Shown one piece after another: positions 37,573-47,579 of a DNA stretch of 64,000 nucleotides. The translations under genes and the position numbers were made by a program. Origin of the DNA: Sulfitobacter maritimus (GTDB taxonomy: Bacteria > Pseudomonadota > Alphaproteobacteria > Rhodobacterales > Rhodobacteraceae); NCBI RefSeq assembly GCF_013346665.1, contig NZ_JABVBB010000028.1:62001-126000 (forward strand). Direction: 5' to 3'. Under the pieces are notes generated by a model that saw only the letters and a program-made list of their open reading frames with translations, had not been told where the DNA came from and ran no database searches. Positions within the stretch are counted from its first letter, which is position 1. The number at the start of each line of letters is the position of its first letter.

Positions 37573-38907
37573 ATGCGCGAATGGTTGGAAATGACGGCAG
37601 CGGACTTAGGGCGCGGCATCGCGGCAGGGGACATCGATCCGGTGGCGCTTTGCGATACCTACCTTGATGCTATCGACGGGCATCCAATGCGCGACCGTAT
37701 CTATGCCCGCGTCACCGCCGACCGCGCCCGCGCTGAGGCGGCAGCGGCGGCAGAGCGCGCGCGCGATGGGCAGCGGTTGTCGCCGCTCGATGGGGTGCCA
37801 ATCTCTTGGAAAGACCTGTTTGACACCGCAGGCACGGAAACTGCAGCGGGGTCGAAACTGCTTGACGGCCGCGTGCCGGAGCAAGACGCCGAAGTCCTGC
37901 GCAATGCCTCCGCGATGGGGCTGGTCTGCCTTGGCAAAACCCACATGAGCGAATTGGCCTTTTCGGGCCTTGGTCATAACCCCAGCACCGCAACGCCGCC
38001 TTGCATCAATGAGCCGGACAGCGTGTCGGGTGGTTCTTCCTCCGGCGCGGCGGCCTCTGTCGCGTTTAATCTGGCCGCGGCGGCGATCGGCTCTGACACG
38101 GGCGGATCGGTGCGTATTCCAGCGGCGTGGAACGATCTGGTGGGGCTCAAGACGACGGCGGGGCGGGTCTCTCTTGTCGGCACGGTGCCACTGGCGGCCA
38201 AGTTTGATACTGTTGGTCCCCTGTGCCGCTCGGTCGAAGATGCGGCGCTTTTGCTGGCTTTGCTGGAAGGTGAGAAACCCATCGATCTGCAAGAAAGCGA
38301 ATTGGAAGGCTGTCGCTTTGCGATCTTGACCAATGTGGTGATGGACGACCTGTCAGAGGAGCCAAAAGCCGCATTCGAGGCTGCAGTGGCGCGTTTAAAA
38401 GACGCCGGAGCCACGATAGACGAGATTGAAGTGCCCGAAGTCGAAGACGCCATGCCGCTGAGTTCGTGCCTTTACACCACTGAGGCCTATGGACTGTGGC
38501 GCGATGTGATTGAGGCCAACCCCAAGGCGATGTTTTCGGAAATTCTTGAGCGTTTTCGGACGGGCAAACAGTTCTCCGGCCCCGATTACGTGGCCGCTTG
38601 GGCCAAGCTTGATCTGGCGCGGGCAGGGTACGATCGGGCTGTGGCAGGCTATGACGCAGTGTTGGTGCCGACTGCGCCGATGTTGCCGCCAAACATTGAG
38701 CGGCTCAACAGCGACCATGACTATTACCTTGCGCAGAATCTCCTGTCGCTGCGCAACACGCGAGTCGCGAATCTGATGGGGCTCTGCGCCCTGACGTTGC
38801 CAACCGAAGCGCCGTCTTGTGGCATTTCTCTGATGGCTGCGCCAAATGCCGAAGAACAGCTTTTGCGCCTTGGTGCAGCGGCTGAAGCGGCCCTGCGCGA
38901 GGCATAA
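37573..38907 (+). CDS. Amidase signature family hydrolase
   Basis: A 444-residue enzyme with the Ser-cisSer-Lys triad of the amidase signature family: the Lys in PISWKDLFDTAG, the cis-Ser in VSGGSSSGAAASVA and the nucleophile Ser in GSDTGGSVRIPA. The family includes GatA, fatty amide and other amide hydrolases. No GatB or GatC is beside it, so a stand-alone amidohydrolase is likelier; the substrate is unknown. ATG at 37573 has AGGGGG upstream. Followed by an aminotransferase on the same strand. Confidence 0.88.
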   Translation: MREWLEMTAADLGRGIAAGDIDPVALCDTYLDAIDGHPMRDRIYARVTADRARAEAAAAAERARDGQRLSPLDGVPISWKDLFDTAGTETAAGSKLLDGRVPEQDAEVLRNASAMGLVCLGKTHMSELAFSGLGHNPSTATPPCINEPDSVSGGSSSGAAASVAFNLAAAAIGSDTGGSVRIPAAWNDLVGLKTTAGRVSLVGTVPLAAKFDTVGPLCRSVEDAALLLALLEGEKPIDLQESELEGCRFAILTNVVMDDLSEEPKAAFEAAVARLKDAGATIDEIEVPEVEDAMPLSSCLYTTEAYGLWRDVIEANPKAMFSEILERFRTGKQFSGPDYVAAWAKLDLARAGYDRAVAGYDAVLVPTAPMLPPNIERLNSDHDYYLAQNLLSLRNTRVANLMGLCALTLPTEAPSCGISLMAAPNAEEQLLRLGAAAEAALREA

Positions 38908-39027
38908 CGGCGCACGACCGAAAAGCCACAAGGGCCGCAAATCTCCCGGTTTTTCTGGACGGGGGAGGCGCCCTTGGGTACCTTGGGGCAAACGGGGCGC
39001 TAATGATCCCGATCCGAGGCAGTTGTG

Positions 39028-40212
39028 ATGATGTATTCCGAGCGGTTTTCGAACCTTCCGGCCCACGTGTGGCCGCGCCTGCGTGCCTTGCTTGATGGGC
39101 ATGAGGGCGGTGGCACGCCTGTTCACATGACCATTGGCGAGCCGAAACATGCGTTTCCCGCATGGGTGACCGATGAGATTACCAAACATGCGGAAGGGTT
39201 TAACAAATACCCGCCAAATGACGGCTCGCCCGAATTGCGCGGGGCGGTTTCTGCATGGATCGCGCGGCGCTACGGCGTTGAGATGGACCCCGACAGCGAG
39301 GTCATGGCGCTGAACGGCACCCGCGAAGGGCTGTATAACGCTGTCATCGCGCTCTGCCCGGAGACCAAGAATGGCGAGAAATCGGCCATTTTGATGCCGA
39401 ACCCCTTTTACCAGGTCTATATGATCGGCGCGATTTCCGGTGCGTCTGACCCGATCATGGTGCCCGCCACGGCTGAAACGGGACATCTGCCCGATTTCGC
39501 CAACCTGCCCGAAGAGGTGCTGCGCCGCACCACGGCGGCTTACCTCTGCTCGCCCGCCAACCCGCAAGGCGTTGTGGCATCGCGCGATTACTGGGCCAAT
39601 TTGATCGCATTGGCTGAGAAATACGATTTCCTGATCTTCGCCGACGAATGTTATTCCGAGATCTACCGCGATACGCCGCCCACCGGTGCGCTGGAGGTGG
39701 CTAAAGAGCTGGGCACCGACCGCAACCGCGTGGTGATCTTTCACTCGCTGTCGAAACGCTCCAACCTGCCGGGGCTGCGGTCTGGCTTTGCCGCCAGCGG
39801 GCCGGAGACGATGCGCGAGATGAAACAGTTGCGCAATTACGCGGGCGCGCCGTTGCCGCTGCCTTTGCAGCAAGCCGCCGCTGCCGTTTGGGCGGATGAG
39901 GCGCATGTTCAAGAAAACCGTGCGCTCTACCAAGAGAAATACGCCATTGCCGACCGGATCTTTGGCGATGTGCCGGGTTACGCGAGCCCAGAGGCCGGGT
40001 TTTTCCTTTGGCTCCCGGTTGAGGATGACGAGGAAGCGGCGCTGAAGCTCTGGCGCGAGACCGGCGTGCGGGTGCTGCCGGGCAGCTACCTGTCGCAAGA
40101 CGTGGCCGGGGGGAACCCCGGCAAGAATTACATTCGGGTCGCTTTGGTGGCCCCAAAAGACGAAACGACGCGCGGGTTGGAAGCGATCCGCGACTGTCTG
40201 TATTCGACATAA
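39028..40212 (+). CDS. Class I/II PLP aminotransferase, DapC-like
   Basis: A 394-residue fold-type I aminotransferase. The PLP Lys is in HSLSKRSNLPGLRSGF; PANPQG and the DECYSEIY block (Asp and Tyr cofactor contacts) precede it. The sequence resembles the N-succinyl-diaminopimelate aminotransferases (DapC), which would complete a pathway with asd and dapB in this window, but aspartate/tyrosine aminotransferases are close relatives. Start could be GTG 39025, ATG 39028 or ATG 39031; 39028 is best spaced from GAGG. ftsK starts 12 bases after the stop. Confidence 0.85.
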   Translation: MMYSERFSNLPAHVWPRLRALLDGHEGGGTPVHMTIGEPKHAFPAWVTDEITKHAEGFNKYPPNDGSPELRGAVSAWIARRYGVEMDPDSEVMALNGTREGLYNAVIALCPETKNGEKSAILMPNPFYQVYMIGAISGASDPIMVPATAETGHLPDFANLPEEVLRRTTAAYLCSPANPQGVVASRDYWANLIALAEKYDFLIFADECYSEIYRDTPPTGALEVAKELGTDRNRVVIFHSLSKRSNLPGLRSGFAASGPETMREMKQLRNYAGAPLPLPLQQAAAAVWADEAHVQENRALYQEKYAIADRIFGDVPGYASPEAGFFLWLPVEDDEEAALKLWRETGVRVLPGSYLSQDVAGGNPGKNYIRVALVAPKDETTRGLEAIRDCLYST

Positions 40213-40224
40213 GCGAGGGACGAC

Positions 40225-43140
40225 ATGGCATTTCAGACACGGGGACGCGATCCATTGCTAGACAGCAACATGGCCGAGGCAATCGAAAAGCGCGGTCGTG
40301 AACTGCTGGGACTGGCATTGATCATGCTGGGCATCATGGCCGCCATGATGATCGGCAGCTACACGCCCGACGATCCCAATTGGATGGTCTCAACCGATGC
40401 GCCGGTGCAGAACTGGATGGGCCGGATCGGGGCCTCTATCGCCGCGCCGTTGTTCATGATCGTCGGTTGGGGGGCTTGGGGCATTGCCATTGTCCTGCTG
40501 CTCTGGGGCGGTCGTTTTGCGCTGCATCTGGGCGAAGACCGTGCCATCTCGCGCTTGATCTTTGCTCCCATTGCCGTGGCACTCGGCGCGATCTATGCCG
40601 CCACGCTGGCCCCCGGTCAGGACTGGCTGCTTACCCATAGCTTTGGTCTTGGGGGGCTCTTTGGCGACACCGTCATGGGTGCGCTGCTGACCATCTTGCC
40701 GATTGGATCGACCCTTACGGTCAAGTTGATGTCTCTGCTGATGGGCATCGCCATCGTGGCGCTCGGCGCTTTTGTTTTGGGCTTCACCAAGGCCGAGTTG
40801 CAACGCATCCTGCGCTTTATGCTGGTTGGGCTGATCATGGCCTATGCCGGGTTGATGAACCTCTTGGGCCGAGGCGCGAGCGGGGCCGTTCTGACAGCGC
40901 AGAACCTCGCCGCCCGTCAGGCCGACCGCCGCGAGCGCCGTCGGTTGGAGGCCGAAGAGGCTGAACAATGGGCCACCCAGGCGGACGATGACTACTACGC
41001 GCAGGCCCCGATGGCCGAGCCAGAGGACCAGCGCGGCAGTCTCTTTGGCCGTATGCCCGGCCTGATCAAACGTCCTGAATCTGACGGCATGCCAGAGCCG
41101 GAACTGATCGAGACCTATAGCGACGCGATTGTTGACGAGACACCGGGCGAAGAGCGCATCAAGAGCAAGATCGCGGATGTCATCAAGAACCGCGTCCGCA
41201 CGGCCAATGCAGTGCACACCCCAACCACAGCGCCGCTAACCAAAGGCCGGGGCAGGGGGCCGGACCCGTTGCTGCTCAACACCAGCCAGCCAGCCGCTCT
41301 GCGTGCCGAGCCGCCGTTGACCGCTGGCCCAGCCACGCTGCGGCCAGAGCCGATGCTGCGTAAACCTCAAGTACAGCCAGAGCGAATGCATGAGACACCA
41401 GAGCCGATGCATGAGCCGATGATGCAAGAGCCGATGGTCGAGAGCTACCAAGACACCGTCACCTCTGAAACGCTGCCGCTGCAAGAAGCGCCTGCGCCCG
41501 AGGCGATGAAAATCCCCGTCGCCGAGCCGCGTAAAGTTGTGCAGCAACCGACCCGCAGGGTCGTGCAGCCGTCGAAGCAAGCGCAGGTCGAAGCACAACC
41601 GGCCCTGACCTTTGAGGACACACATCCGGGTTTCGAACTGCCGCCGCTGAGCCTGCTCGAAAGCCCCGAAAGCGTGCAACGCCTGCATCTGAGCGATGAG
41701 GCGCTGGAAGAAAACGCCCGCATGTTGGAAACCGTGCTGGATGACTATGGCGTGAAGGGCGAGATCGTCGCCGTGCGCCCCGGTCCGGTTGTGACCATGT
41801 ATGAGCTTGAGCCTGCGCCGGGTCTCAAGGCCAGCCGCGTGATCGGTCTGGCGGATGACATCGCCCGCTCCATGGCTGCGCTGTCGGCGCGTGTCTCTAC
41901 CGTGCCGGGCCGCTCGGTCATCGGGATCGAACTGCCCAACGAGAACCGCGAGAAGGTGATCCTCCGCGAGATCCTGTCGAGCCGTGATTTCGGCGACGGC
42001 AACCAGCGTTTGCCGCTGGCGCTCGGCAAGGACATCGGCGGTGATCCCGTAGTCGCGAACCTTGCGAAAATGCCCCACCTGCTGATCGCCGGGACCACCG
42101 GCTCGGGTAAATCCGTGGCGATCAACACAATGATCCTGTCGCTGCTCTACAAGCTGACACCGCAGGAATGCCGGATGATCATGATCGACCCGAAGATGCT
42201 GGAACTGTCAGTCTATGACGGCATCCCGCATTTGCTGAGCCCAGTTGTCACCGACCCCAAGAAGGCCGTTGTGGCGCTGAAATGGGTCGTGGGCGAGATG
42301 GAAGAACGCTACCGCAAAATGTCCAAGATGGGCGTGCGCAACATCGAAGGCTACAACGGCCGCGTCCGTGAAGCGCTGGCCAAAGGCGAGATGTTCTCCC
42401 GCACCGTGCAGACCGGCTTTGACGAGGACACCGGCGAGCCGATCTTCGAGACTGAGGAAAACACACCTGAGGCGCTGCCCTATATCGTCGTCATCGTCGA
42501 CGAGATGGCCGACCTGATGATGGTCGCGGGCAAGGAGATCGAAGCCTGCATCCAGCGACTGGCGCAGATGGCGCGGGCCTCTGGTATCCACCTCATTATG
42601 GCCACCCAGCGGCCTTCGGTCGACGTGATCACCGGCACGATCAAGGCGAACTTCCCCACGCGTATTTCCTTCCAAGTGACCTCGAAAATCGACAGCCGGA
42701 CGATCTTGGGCGAAATGGGCGCTGAGCAACTCTTGGGCATGGGCGACATGCTTTACATGGCAGGCGGGGCCAAGATCACCCGCTGCCATGGTCCCTTTGT
42801 CAGCGATGAAGAAGTCGAAGAGATCGTCAACCACCTCAAGCAATTCGGCGAGCCGGATTACGTCTCAGGCGTGGTCGAAGGGCCGTCCGAGGATAAGGAA
42901 AGCAACATCGACGCGGTGCTGGGCCTTGGCGGCAATACCGATGGCGAAGACGCGCTTTATGACACCGCCGTTCAGGTGGTCATCAAAGACCGCAAATGCT
43001 CGACATCTTACATCCAGCGGAAACTGGCGATCGGCTATAACAAAGCCGCGCGCCTGGTGGAGCAGATGGAGGAAGAGGGGCTTGTCTCTCCGGCGAACCA
43101 CGTCGGCAAGCGTGAGATTTTGGTGCCCGAACAGAACTAA
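40225..43140 (+). CDS. ftsK: DNA translocase FtsK
   Basis: A 971-residue septal DNA pump for terminal chromosome segregation. Four to five N-terminal membrane helices (about 30-45, 70-95, 110-130, 150-190, 195-215) anchor it. A proline- and glutamine-rich linker (about 230-470) contains small MxEP repeats. The motor has Walker A GTTGSGKS (623-630) and Walker [12 protein letters not shown], and the C-terminal gamma winged helix (about 910-971) reads KOPS-type polar sequences. A terminator follows at 43178. Confidence 0.95.
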   Translation: MAFQTRGRDPLLDSNMAEAIEKRGRELLGLALIMLGIMAAMMIGSYTPDDPNWMVSTDAPVQNWMGRIGASIAAPLFMIVGWGAWGIAIVLLLWGGRFALHLGEDRAISRLIFAPIAVALGAIYAATLAPGQDWLLTHSFGLGGLFGDTVMGALLTILPIGSTLTVKLMSLLMGIAIVALGAFVLGFTKAELQRILRFMLVGLIMAYAGLMNLLGRGASGAVLTAQNLAARQADRRERRRLEAEEAEQWATQADDDYYAQAPMAEPEDQRGSLFGRMPGLIKRPESDGMPEPELIETYSDAIVDETPGEERIKSKIADVIKNRVRTANAVHTPTTAPLTKGRGRGPDPLLLNTSQPAALRAEPPLTAGPATLRPEPMLRKPQVQPERMHETPEPMHEPMMQEPMVESYQDTVTSETLPLQEAPAPEAMKIPVAEPRKVVQQPTRRVVQPSKQAQVEAQPALTFEDTHPGFELPPLSLLESPESVQRLHLSDEALEENARMLETVLDDYGVKGEIVAVRPGPVVTMYELEPAPGLKASRVIGLADDIARSMAALSARVSTVPGRSVIGIELPNENREKVILREILSSRDFGDGNQRLPLALGKDIGGDPVVANLAKMPHLLIAGTTGSGKSVAINTMILSLLYKLTPQECRMIMIDPKMLELSVYDGIPHLLSPVVTDPKKAVVALKWVVGEMEERYRKMSKMGVRNIEGYNGRVREALAKGEMFSRTVQTGFDEDTGEPIFETEENTPEALPYIVVIVDEMADLMMVAGKEIEACIQRLAQMARASGIHLIMATQRPSVDVITGTIKANFPTRISFQVTSKIDSRTILGEMGAEQLLGMGDMLYMAGGAKITRCHGPFVSDEEVEEIVNHLKQFGEPDYVSGVVEGPSEDKESNIDAVLGLGGNTDGEDALYDTAVQVVIKDRKCSTSYIQRKLAIGYNKAARLVEQMEEEGLVSPANHVGKREILVPEQN
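41347..41436 (+). repeat. Short in-frame repeats GAGCCGATG in the ftsK linker
   Basis: The nine-base unit GAGCCGATG occurs at 41347, 41401, 41413 and 41428, with a near-copy at 41380. It encodes repeated EPM tripeptides in the disordered linker, likely a site of length variation between strains. Confidence 0.6.
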
Positions 43141-43177
43141 AGAGCGTTCTTTCCACACTCTCCACAACCAACCAAAG

Positions 43178-43208
43178 CACCGCCCGGAACATTCCCGGCG
43201 GTGTTTTT
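43178..43208 (+). terminator. Intrinsic terminator after ftsK
   Basis: Stem CACCGCC / GGCGGTG (43178-43184 with 43197-43203), loop of 12 bases, then five Ts. It separates ftsK from lolA. Confidence 0.82.
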
Positions 43209-43310
43209 CTTTGTATGGACAAGGGAGTTAGCGAAAAACCGCGCCCTGATATCGAATAACAGACAGACCCGCCCTATGTCTGATGGTGAGACAACACAGG
43301 ACTTGAACAC

Positions 43311-43916
43311 ATGCGTAAACTTACTTCTGCGATTCTAGCAATTGGGCTGACCGTAACGGCGCCTCTCGCGGCTGCTGCGCAGCAATTGTCACTGGGCGAA
43401 ATCTCGGGCTACCTGAACCAGCTGCGGACCGCTAAGGGCGCTTTCACCCAGATCAATGACGATGGTTCGGTCAGCTCTGGCACGGTCTATATCAAACGTC
43501 CCGGCAAGGTGCGCTTTGAATATAACGCGCCGGATTCCGGGCTTGTGGTGGCCGGGGCCAATACTGTTGTGATCTATGACAAAAAGTCCAACCAGCCGGC
43601 GGAAACCTATCCGCTGTCGCGCACCCCACTGTCGATCATTCTGGCCGACCGCGTCGATCTGGGCCGCGCTAAGATGGTGACGGGCCATAGCTATGACGGC
43701 ACAGCCACGACTGTCACGGCCCAAGACCCTGCGAACCCGCAGTATGGGAACATCCAGATGAAGTTCACCGGCAACCCGGTGCAGCTGCGTCAGTGGGTGA
43801 TCAACGACGGGAATGGCAGTGCTACGACCGTCGTGCTGGGCGATATGCAGGTGGGCGTGAACATCCCCAACAGCATGTTCGACACCGGTGCGGCACGGGC
43901 CAATACGGACCGTTAA
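43311..43916 (+). CDS. lolA: Outer-membrane lipoprotein carrier protein LolA
   Basis: A 201-residue periplasmic chaperone that carries lipoproteins from LolCDE to the outer membrane. The signal peptide is MRKLTSAILAIGLTVTAPLAAAA, and the mature part has the LSLGEISGYLNQLRTAKGAFTQ start, the FEYNAPDSGLVVAGANTVVIYDK block and YPLSRTPL typical for LolA. The position just after ftsK is the usual one in Gram-negative genomes. Lipoproteins in the window (LptE, DUF3576, transglycosylase) are potential clients. Confidence 0.92.
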   Translation: MRKLTSAILAIGLTVTAPLAAAAQQLSLGEISGYLNQLRTAKGAFTQINDDGSVSSGTVYIKRPGKVRFEYNAPDSGLVVAGANTVVIYDKKSNQPAETYPLSRTPLSIILADRVDLGRAKMVTGHSYDGTATTVTAQDPANPQYGNIQMKFTGNPVQLRQWVINDGNGSATTVVLGDMQVGVNIPNSMFDTGAARANTDR

Positions 43917-43950
43917 CTTGGCCGCTCACGGCTTTGCCTGACATAAGAAA

Positions 43951-43979
43951 AGGGCGGCGGTCCAACCGTCGCCCTTTTT
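43951..43979. terminator. Intrinsic terminator between lolA and the transglycosylase
   Basis: A 10-bp stem (43951-43960 with 43966-43975, one G-U pair in RNA) flanked by an A-run on the left and five Ts on the right. It can act on both convergent genes. Confidence 0.85.
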
Positions 43980-44007
43980 GTTGCGTTCGACATGACGGGT
44001 TGCGACC

Positions 44008-44598
44008 CTACCACCATCCCAGACGACAGGCCGCAATCTGTCGCTCATAGAGCTTTGCGCGGGCGTCCACTTTTCCTGCGACCCCGACCAGCCAAGCCTT
44101 GCTGTTGTAGCTTTGACGCGAAAACCCAGTATGCCCCTCGTGATAGGCGAGATACTGGTTGCGGGCATCATGCAAGGATACGCCATTCCGGTCGCGGGTG
44201 AGGTTCATGTACCAGCCCATGAAATCACTCGCATCGCGAATCTCGTCTCGCTTGGCCCAGCGGCGGCCTTCGGATTTCAGATATTCATCCCATGTGGCGT
44301 CCAAGGCTTGTGAGTAGCCAAAGGCGCTGGATTGACGGCCCATGGGAATCACGCCCAACACATATTTGAAAGGCGTCCGGGCATCGGCGACGAATTTGCT
44401 TTCTTGATGGATGGTCGCCATCTGCACGTGAATTGGTACGCCCCATTTACGCTCAGTTGCGCGGAACGCTTTGTGGTATTCGGGGCGCTCTTTGAGAATC
44501 GTACAGGCGTTATCCAAATCGCGCGGCGCCGATTGCTGGCCGCCGCCACAGGATGCCACCAGCAGCACAATTATCATTGCGCGAAGATGCTTGCTCAT
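44008..44598 (-). CDS. Lytic-transglycosylase-like lipoprotein (SLT domain)
   Basis: A 196-residue protein with a lipoprotein signal (VASC at residues 14-17) and an SLT-type fold. The catalytic Glu lies in ATIHQESKFVAD; SAFGYSQALDATWDEYL and YLAYHEGHTGF follow as the remaining family motifs. Such enzymes cut murein to anhydromuropeptides during growth or assembly of envelope machines. No secretion genes are near, so a general murein role is likely. Convergent with lolA. Confidence 0.85.
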   Translation of the reverse strand: MSKHLRAMIIVLLVASCGGGQQSAPRDLDNACTILKERPEYHKAFRATERKWGVPIHVQMATIHQESKFVADARTPFKYVLGVIPMGRQSSAFGYSQALDATWDEYLKSEGRRWAKRDEIRDASDFMGWYMNLTRDRNGVSLHDARNQYLAYHEGHTGFSRQSYNSKAWLVGVAGKVDARAKLYERQIAACRLGWW

Positions 44599-44885
44599 CT
44601 GCCTCTCGCCTTTTTATCATGACGTGTTTTCATAGAGTTTAAACGATTCTGACCCCCGATCACATCATATTTTTGACTTTCTCGGCGCAGCTTTCGGCGT
44701 TAATGCGCCGGTTTTCCGGGGCGGGGCAGGCGGCTCCCCGCTGGCGCGAAACTGCTTCACCATTACAAATGGGCAAAGCCTATTAGACACATCAAGATCA
44801 CAAACTGTTTCCCGGTCACATCGGGCTGAGATTGGACAAAAGCCCCTTGAACCGATTACGAGTGAGGGGTAGGGGCTGCCATGTT

Positions 44886-45212
44886 ATGATACGTACGCGC
44901 GCAAAATATCACCTCGGTCAGGTTGTCCGGCACAAGAAGCACCCCTTTCGCGGGGTGATCTTTGACGTGGATCCGGAATTTGCCAACACTGAGGAATGGT
45001 ATGAATCGATCCCCGAGGAAAACCGCCCGGTCAAGGATCAACCCTACTATCATCTGCTCGCGGAAAACGATCAAAGCTATTACGTGGCCTATGTGTCCGA
45101 GCAGAATCTTGTCGCCGACTATTCCGGTGAGCCGGTCGATCACCCCGACATTCCCGATCTGTTTGGCCCCTTCACCGATGGCGCCTACCCGTTGCATTTT
45201 CAATTGAATTGA
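44886..45212 (+). CDS. hspQ: Heat shock protein HspQ
   Basis: A 108-residue HspQ/YccV-type protein. AKYHLGQVVRHKKHPFRGV at the start, the EEWYES block and QPYYHLL and EQNLVADYSGEPVDHPD are family hallmarks. In enterobacteria HspQ binds hemimethylated oriC and acts as a specificity factor for Lon. The ATG at 44886 is used; 18 more codons are open upstream without homology. The 287 bases upstream are gene-free and AT-richer, with a GGCGCA/TGCGCC hairpin near 44695-44715. A stem without T-run (45218-45249) follows. Confidence 0.9.
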   Translation: MIRTRAKYHLGQVVRHKKHPFRGVIFDVDPEFANTEEWYESIPEENRPVKDQPYYHLLAENDQSYYVAYVSEQNLVADYSGEPVDHPDIPDLFGPFTDGAYPLHFQLN

Positions 45213-45397
45213 TCCGGCGGGTCGCTGTCTAGCGCACATTCCCGACCCGTCACAGGTATACCGCATAGTTCCTCGGCACCGCGTACTGGGTGGGGGCTAT
45301 TAAACGCGGCACCGAGGGAAGCCATATGCAGCTACAAGAGCATCTATGCCGCCCAACCGTGGCGCAAATGTGATCTGCGCGGGGCTGTTTTTGGGTA

Positions 45398-45898
45398 TCA
45401 ATCAGGCCGATCAGAGGCCGACGCGCAAGCCTGCGAAGACAGCGCGACAGCAAGACGCAAGCCAAGGTGGTTTTCCCGATTGACGCGACGATACGTCAAA
45501 TCCTTGGCCAAATCGCGGATCAAAAACCAGCCAAATCCCCCCTCCGGCAAATCTTCCGTCTCAGAATCCACCGTTTGTGCCATGCTCAAGGGGGGCTGCC
45601 CGCCGGGCATCGGCAACCCTGTATCGCGCAAGTGAAAATGGAGCCCATCCGGCGCGTGATGGCAGGCCAGATGAATCGGCCCCGGCGTCTTGGGGTCGGG
45701 ATAGGCGTGTTCAACGATATTGTTCAACGCTTCGGCCAGCACCAACTCGACCGTGCTCGCCACCTCGGGGTCCAGCGCCAGCGGTTGCAAAGCGTCCAGA
45801 ACGCGGCGCAGCGCCTTTCGTGTCGCGAGGGGGCTGCTTTCGACGGTAAAGGCAAAAGGGTTCAACAGCGGCGGCGGGACCGCAGAGGGATGCGACAT
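45398..45898 (-). CDS. RsbW-like anti-sigma factor / ATP-binding kinase
   Basis: A 166-residue HATPase_c_2 protein. The N-box is VLAEALNNIVEHAY, the G1-like motif HLRDTGLPMPGG and G2 GGFGWFLIRDL. Such proteins bind a sigma factor and phosphorylate an STAS-domain partner, releasing the sigma factor when the partner is unphosphorylated. The STAS gene lies 4 bases upstream on the same strand. No sigma factor or PP2C phosphatase is within the window. Confidence 0.85.
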   Translation of the reverse strand: MSHPSAVPPPLLNPFAFTVESSPLATRKALRRVLDALQPLALDPEVASTVELVLAEALNNIVEHAYPDPKTPGPIHLACHHAPDGLHFHLRDTGLPMPGGQPPLSMAQTVDSETEDLPEGGFGWFLIRDLAKDLTYRRVNRENHLGLRLAVALSSQACASASDRPD

Positions 45899-45902
45899 GG
45901 CA

Positions 45903-46241
45903 TCAGGCCCGATGCGCGGTCAATGCCGCGTCGAGCGTGCCAAACACACTGAAAACGGAATCCATCCGCGTCAGCTTGAACACTTTGTCCACCGCAGGTG
46001 TCAGCCCTGCCAACACGAGCGCCCGCTGTGGCATCAGGTGTTTCATCGTGGCGACGATGGCGCCCAAGCCGCTGGAATCGATGAAGTCGACCTTTTGCAA
46101 ATCAAGGATCACCACAGCCGGTGCGTTCGCCGTGGTCTGGCGCATGGCGTCTTTAAACTCCAACGCGGCGGCGGCATCGATCCGTTCGTGCAGCACACTG
46201 ACCACGCAAAAGCGGTCTTCTGTTTTCGTGGAAACTTCCAT
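45903..46241 (-). CDS. STAS-domain anti-sigma factor antagonist (RsbV-like)
   Basis: A 112-residue single STAS domain. The phosphorylatable Ser is in VDFIDSSGLGAIVA (Ser56 or Ser57), in the usual DSSGLG motif. It should be switched by the RsbW-like kinase encoded immediately downstream. The pair is divergent from the thiolase gene, whose start is 87 bases away, so a shared regulatory region is possible. Confidence 0.88.
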   Translation of the reverse strand: MEVSTKTEDRFCVVSVLHERIDAAAALEFKDAMRQTTANAPAVVILDLQKVDFIDSSGLGAIVATMKHLMPQRALVLAGLTPAVDKVFKLTRMDSVFSVFGTLDAALTAHRA

Positions 46242-46328
46242 AGACAGACCTCAAGATGGCAATGTTCCAGACGTGAATATCCGCAAATCCTTACCAAGAG
46301 GTTTGCAGGACAGCTTAGGTAGACGAAG

Positions 46329-47501
46329 ATGCGCAATGTCGTGATAACAGGTGCCGCAAGAACCCCGATGGGCGGCTTTCAAGGGGCTTTCGGGAGCCTC
46401 ACCGCTGCCGAACTGGGCGGCAGCGCCATCAAGGCTGCGCTCAGCGACATGGACTCTTCGAAGGTGCAGGAAGTGCTGATGGGCTGTGTTCTGCCCGCGG
46501 GGCAGGGCCAAGCGCCCGCCCGGCAGGCCGGTTTCAAAGCCGGTCTGGGCGAGGATGTCCCTGCCACGACGCTTAACAAGATGTGCGGTTCCGGCATGAA
46601 GGCGGCGATGATGGCCTTTGACCAGATCGCCCTTGGCCAGACCGATGTGATGGTCGCCGGCGGCATGGAAAGCATGACCAACGCGCCCTATGTCCTGCCC
46701 AAAATGCGCGGCGGGGCGCGGCTGGGACATGGGCAGGTGATCGACCATATGTTCCTCGATGGGTTGGAAGACGCCTATGACAAGGGCCGCCTGATGGGCA
46801 CCTTTGCCGAGGACTGCGCCGAACGCTTCCAGTTCACCCGTGAAACACAGGATGACTACGCGCTGGCCTCGCTCTCCCGCGCGATAGAAGCACAGGAAAA
46901 CGGGGCTTTCGCGGATGAGATCGCCCCCGTCGAGGTGACCTCTCGCAAGGGCAGCACAACGGTCAGCGCTGACGAGCAACCCGCCAGCGCGCGGCCTGAG
47001 AAAATCCCGCAGCTCAAACCCGCCTTCCGTGAGGGCGGCACGGTCACGGCGGCGAACTCTTCCTCCATTTCAGACGGCGCGGCAGCGCTGGTCCTGTCAG
47101 ATGAAGACACCGCTAAGGCCAACGGCCAGACCATCCGCGCACGCATCGTCGGCCATGCCAGCCATGCCCAAGCGCCCGGCTTTTTCACCACAGCACCCGT
47201 GCCCGCCGCGCAAAAACTGTTGGAGCGGATCGGTTGGAAGAAAGAGGACGTGGATCTGTGGGAAGTCAATGAGGCCTTTGCCGTCGTGCCATTGGCCTTC
47301 ATGCATGAAATGGGTCTGTCTCATGACATCGTAAACGTCAACGGCGGGGCCTGTGCGCTTGGCCATCCCATCGGCGCCTCGGGCGCGCGGATCATGGTGA
47401 CCCTGCTCAACGCGCTCGAAAAGCGCGGGCTGAAACGCGGCGTGGCCGCGATCTGCATCGGTGGGGGCGAAGGCACCGCCATCGCGATTGAGCGCCCCTA
47501 A
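46329..47501 (+). CDS. Acetyl-CoA C-acyltransferase (thiolase)
   Basis: A 390-residue thiolase. The acylated Cys86 is in LNKMCGSGMKA, the catalytic His in NEAFAVVP, and the second Cys in GGACALGHPIGASGARI. Biosynthetic (PhaA/AtoB) versus degradative (FadA) use cannot be separated; the length and the GGG-EGTAIAIER end suit acetoacetyl-CoA thiolases. No phaB is adjacent. A hairpin follows 35 bases after the stop. Confidence 0.9.
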   Translation: MRNVVITGAARTPMGGFQGAFGSLTAAELGGSAIKAALSDMDSSKVQEVLMGCVLPAGQGQAPARQAGFKAGLGEDVPATTLNKMCGSGMKAAMMAFDQIALGQTDVMVAGGMESMTNAPYVLPKMRGGARLGHGQVIDHMFLDGLEDAYDKGRLMGTFAEDCAERFQFTRETQDDYALASLSRAIEAQENGAFADEIAPVEVTSRKGSTTVSADEQPASARPEKIPQLKPAFREGGTVTAANSSSISDGAAALVLSDEDTAKANGQTIRARIVGHASHAQAPGFFTTAPVPAAQKLLERIGWKKEDVDLWEVNEAFAVVPLAFMHEMGLSHDIVNVNGGACALGHPIGASGARIMVTLLNALEKRGLKRGVAAICIGGGEGTAIAIERP

Positions 47502-47519
47502 ACGCCTTTCGGCCCTAAA

Positions 47520-47556
47520 TACCTTCCGGGGGGACTGGGGGCAGACAGCCCCCGGC
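47520..47556. repeat. Hairpin of a roseobacter-type intergenic repeat
   Basis: An AAATACCTTCCGGGG start is followed by stem GGGGGC / GCCCCC (47537-47542 with 47548-47553). Elements of this look are common between Rhodobacteraceae genes, from memory. Without a T-run it is a weak terminator. A related GGTATTT-A/G-rich stretch is at 49388-49420. Confidence 0.45.
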
Positions 47557-47579
47557 CGCGCCCGCAACAAGAGACCTCC

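Noticed and set aside
38395..40098. Long open frame on the minus strand across amidase and aminotransferase
   Set aside because: It is antisense to two well-supported genes and has Arg/Gln/His-rich, domain-free sequence typical of shadow frames in GC-rich DNA.
44841..44885. Heat-shock (sigma-32) promoter before hspQ
   Set aside because: CCCCTTGAA is present at 44843-44851, but a CCAT-type -10 is 27 bases away instead of about 13-14.
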